The position numbers and the translations under genes are program-made. Below, piece by piece: positions 21,801 through 23,722 of a DNA stretch of 23,722 nt (position 1 is the stretch's first letter; each line of letters opens with the position of its first letter). The DNA comes from Earliella scabrosa (lineage: Eukaryota > Basidiomycota > Agaricomycetes > Polyporales > Polyporaceae): positions 1-23,722 of the forward strand of contig JABYQQ010000046.1 of assembly GCA_022605405.1 (NCBI GenBank), read 5' to 3'. The notes below the pieces were generated by a model. That model searched no databases. It saw only the letters and a program-made list of their open reading frames with translations, and was not told the DNA's origin.

Positions 21801-23722
21801 AACTCGTTTACCCAACGCTTCAACCCGTAACACTCCGACCGTCGTCCCTAACACTTCAACTCTACGTTAACCCAGCGCTCTAACGTCGCACGCTAACACT
21901 CTAGCCGTCGTCCCTAACACGTTAACAAAACACTTCAACTCGTCCCTAGCACGTCAACCCAACGCTCTGACCCTCGTCCTTAACGCTTCGACCCTCGCAC
22001 ACTAACGCTCTAGCCCTTCAACTCTAACGCGTCAACCCAACGCTCTAGCCCTCGCCCTCAAACTCGTTTACCCAACGCTTCAACCCGTAACACTCCGACC
22101 GTCGTCCCTAACACTTCAACTCTACGTTAACCCAGCGCTCTAACGTCGCACGCTAACACTCTAGCCGTCGTCCCTAACACGTTAACAAAACACTTCAACT
22201 CGTCCCTAGCACGTCAACCCAACGCTCTGACCCTCGTCCTTAACGCTTCGACCCTCGCACACTAACGCTCTAGCCCTTCAACTCTAACGCGTCAACCCAA
22301 CGCTCTAGCCCTCGCCCTCAAACTCGTTTACCCAACGCTTCAACCCGTAACACTCCGACCGTCGTCCCTAACACTTCAACTCTACGTTAACCCAGCGCTC
22401 TAACGTCGCACGCTAACACTCTAGCCGTCGTCCCTAACACGTTAACAAAACACTTCAACTCGTCCCTAGCACGTCAACCCAACGCTCTGACCCTCGTCCT
22501 TAACGCTTCGACCCTCGCACACTAACGCTCTAGCCCTTCAACTCTAACGCGTCAACCCAACGCTCTAGCCCTCGCCCTCAAACTCGTTTACCCAACGCTT
22601 CAACCCGTAACACTCCGACCGTCGTCCCTAACACTTCAACTCTACGTTAACCCAGCGCTCTAACGTCGCACGCTAACACTCTAGCCGTCGTCCCTAACAC
22701 GTTAACAAAACACTTCAACTCGTCCCTAGCACGTCAACCCAACGCTCTGACCCTCGTCCTTAACGCTTCGACCCTCGCACACTAACGCTCTAGCCCTTCA
22801 ACTCTAACGCGTCAACCCAACGCTCTAGCCCTCGCCCTCAAACTCGTTTACCCAACGCTTCAACCCGTAACACTCCGACCGTCGTCCCTAACACTTCAAC
22901 TCTACGTTAACCCAGCGCTCTAACGTCGCACGCTAACACTCTAGCCGTCGTCCCTAACACGTTAACAAAACACTTCAACTCGTCCCTAGCACGTCAACCC
23001 AACGCTCTGACCCTCGTCCTTAACGCTTCGACCCTCGCACACTAACGCTCTAGCCCTTCAACTCTAACGCGTCAACCCAACGCTCTAGCCCTCGCCCTCA
23101 AACTCGTTTACCCAACGCTTCAACCCGTAACACTCCGACCGTCGTCCCTAACACTTCAACTCTACGTTAACCCAGCGCTCTAACGTCGCACGCTAACACT
23201 CTAGCCGTCGTCCCTAACACGTTAACAAAACACTTCAACTCGTCCCTAGCACGTCAACCCAACGCTCTGACCCTCGTCCTTAACGCTTCGACCCTCGCAC
23301 ACTAACGCTCTAGCCCTTCAACTCTAACGCGTCAACCCAACGCTCTAGCCCTCGCCCTCAAACTCGTTTACCCAACGCTTCAACCCGTAACACTCCGACC
23401 GTCGTCCCTAACACTTCAACTCTACGTTAACCCAGCGCTCTAACGTCGCACGCTAACACTCTAGCCGTCGTCCCTAACACGTTAACAAAACACTTCAACT
23501 CGTCCCTAGCACGTCAACCCAACGCTCTGACCCTCGTCCTTAACGCTTCGACCCTCGCACACTAACGCTCTAGCCCTTCAACTCTAACGCGTCAACCCAA
23601 CGCTCTAGCCCTCGCCCTCAAACTCGTTTACCCAACGCTTCAACCCGTAACACTCCGACCGTCGTCCCTAACACTTCAACTCTACGTTAACCCAGCGCTC
23701 TAACGTCGCACGCTAACACTCT
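18705..23722. repeat. Homogeneous B run: about 19.3 identical 260 bp copies
   Basis: From the junction of unit 70 to the window end I saw no substitution or indel. Comparing lines 780 bp (three units) apart gives identical text through 23041 and beyond. Unit starts run 18878, 19138 ... 23558. As in the A block, this means recent amplification or strong homogenisation, or consensus copying in assembly. Confidence 0.95.
23558..23722. repeat. Partial B monomer at the window end (165 bp)
   Basis: Unit 89 follows the B consensus and is cut by the window edge within CTAACACTCT. The cut is not a biological boundary: nothing in the sequence changes before it. Confidence 0.97.

Larger units (their letters stand above)
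1..23722. repeat. Satellite DNA array filling the whole window (two related monomer families)
   Basis: Every base belongs to one direct tandem array. I followed the landmark cacactaacgct from unit to unit: starts fall at 2, 277, 552 and so on every 275 bp to 9627, irregularly through the middle, then every 260 bp (18878, 19138 ... 23558). That gives 88 complete units and one partial. All units face the same way; no inverted unit, spacer or inserted element was seen. No protein is encoded: the window has no ATG on either strand, TAA, TAG and TGA are dense on the + strand, and both monomer lengths leave remainder 2 modulo 3, so every stop visits all frames within three units. Neither edge reaches unique flanking DNA, so full array length and chromosomal position are unknown. 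Satellite identity is certain; function is not shown by the sequence. Confidence 0.99.
12605..23722. repeat. Family B block: 260 bp monomers
   Basis: Units 47-89. The typical unit is 260 bp: A 64, C 109, G 32, T 55 (54.2% G+C). Aligned to A it shows 14 substitutions in 260 positions (about 5.4%), the 13 bp deletion and a 2 bp CG deletion. Lengths from 12605 onward are 260 except 262, 263 (units 51-52), 264, 264 (56-57), 264, 263 (60-61), 267 (67) and 263, 263 (69-70). CpG remains dense (26 per unit) and AT and GG remain absent. The block continues beyond the window end. Confidence 0.97.

Noticed and set aside
1..23722. Protein-coding tandem repeat gene
   Set aside because: No ATG exists on either strand, stop codons are dense, and the monomer lengths (275 and 260) are not multiples of three, so any open stretch closes within a few units.
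1..23722. CRISPR array
   Set aside because: The whole 260-275 bp unit is repeated. There are no short conserved repeats with unique spacers and no cas genes.
1..23722. Telomeric repeat tract
   Set aside because: CCCTAAC appears only as isolated words, twice per 275 bp. The monomer is far longer and more complex than a telomere repeat.
1..23722. Ribosomal DNA spacer repeats
   Set aside because: Spacer repeats can look like this, but no rRNA gene sequence, promoter-like duplication or terminator is in the window, so there is nothing to support the assignment.
1..23722. Promoters, tRNA or other RNA genes
   Set aside because: No TATA-like element is possible without AT. I saw no cloverleaf-like structure or known RNA motif, and the near-absence of G on the + strand leaves little scope for stable + strand pairing.

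Overview
The whole window is one head-to-tail satellite DNA array. It contains no unique sequence, no gene, no RNA gene and no recognisable mobile element. I count 88 complete monomers plus a partial last one, all in the same orientation, and the array runs off both ends. A gene-free array of this length with 260-275 bp monomers points to a eukaryotic nuclear genome (pericentromeric, subtelomeric or other heterochromatin). The sequence does not identify the species. The high CpG content argues against a lineage in which this array is heavily CpG-methylated in the germline, but that is inference.

Layout. (1) Positions 1-9726: family A, 275 bp monomers, about 35.4 copies with no difference found between copies apart from the very first base. 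(2) Positions 9727-12604: a mosaic zone where single units carry mixtures of A and B alleles and lengths fall irregularly from 275 to 262 bp. It encloses two pure A units at 10984-11533. (3) Positions 12605-18704: family B, 260 bp monomers, still with scattered length variants and two pairs of units carrying A-type alleles (14950-15477 and 15998-16524). (4) Positions 18705-23722: about 19.3 identical B copies up to the window end. B differs from A by 14 substitutions in 260 aligned positions, a 13 bp deletion and a 2 bp deletion. The two most uniform blocks lie at the ends and the most variable units lie between them.

The monomer has a finer internal structure. It is built from short C-rich modules beginning with AAC. 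In A the 23 AAC-to-AAC spacings are mostly 5, 8, 13 or 21 bp. The 13 bp lost in B is one module, and a 7 bp duplication near 17901-17914 is close to one 8 bp module. Composition is extreme: in A the + strand is 42.9% C and 10.5% G, and 24 of 29 G residues lie in CpG. I found no AT and no GG dinucleotide anywhere in the window. Hence there is no ATG on either strand, no TATA box and no AATAAA signal.

The points most worth following are the A/mosaic/B architecture, the single hypervariable site in an otherwise frozen monomer, the invariant core of about 100 bp, and the nested 5/8/13/21 spacing. I see no encoded system. Whatever this DNA does, it does as repetitive DNA, perhaps chromatin organisation, protein binding or a non-coding transcript, and the sequence does not show which.
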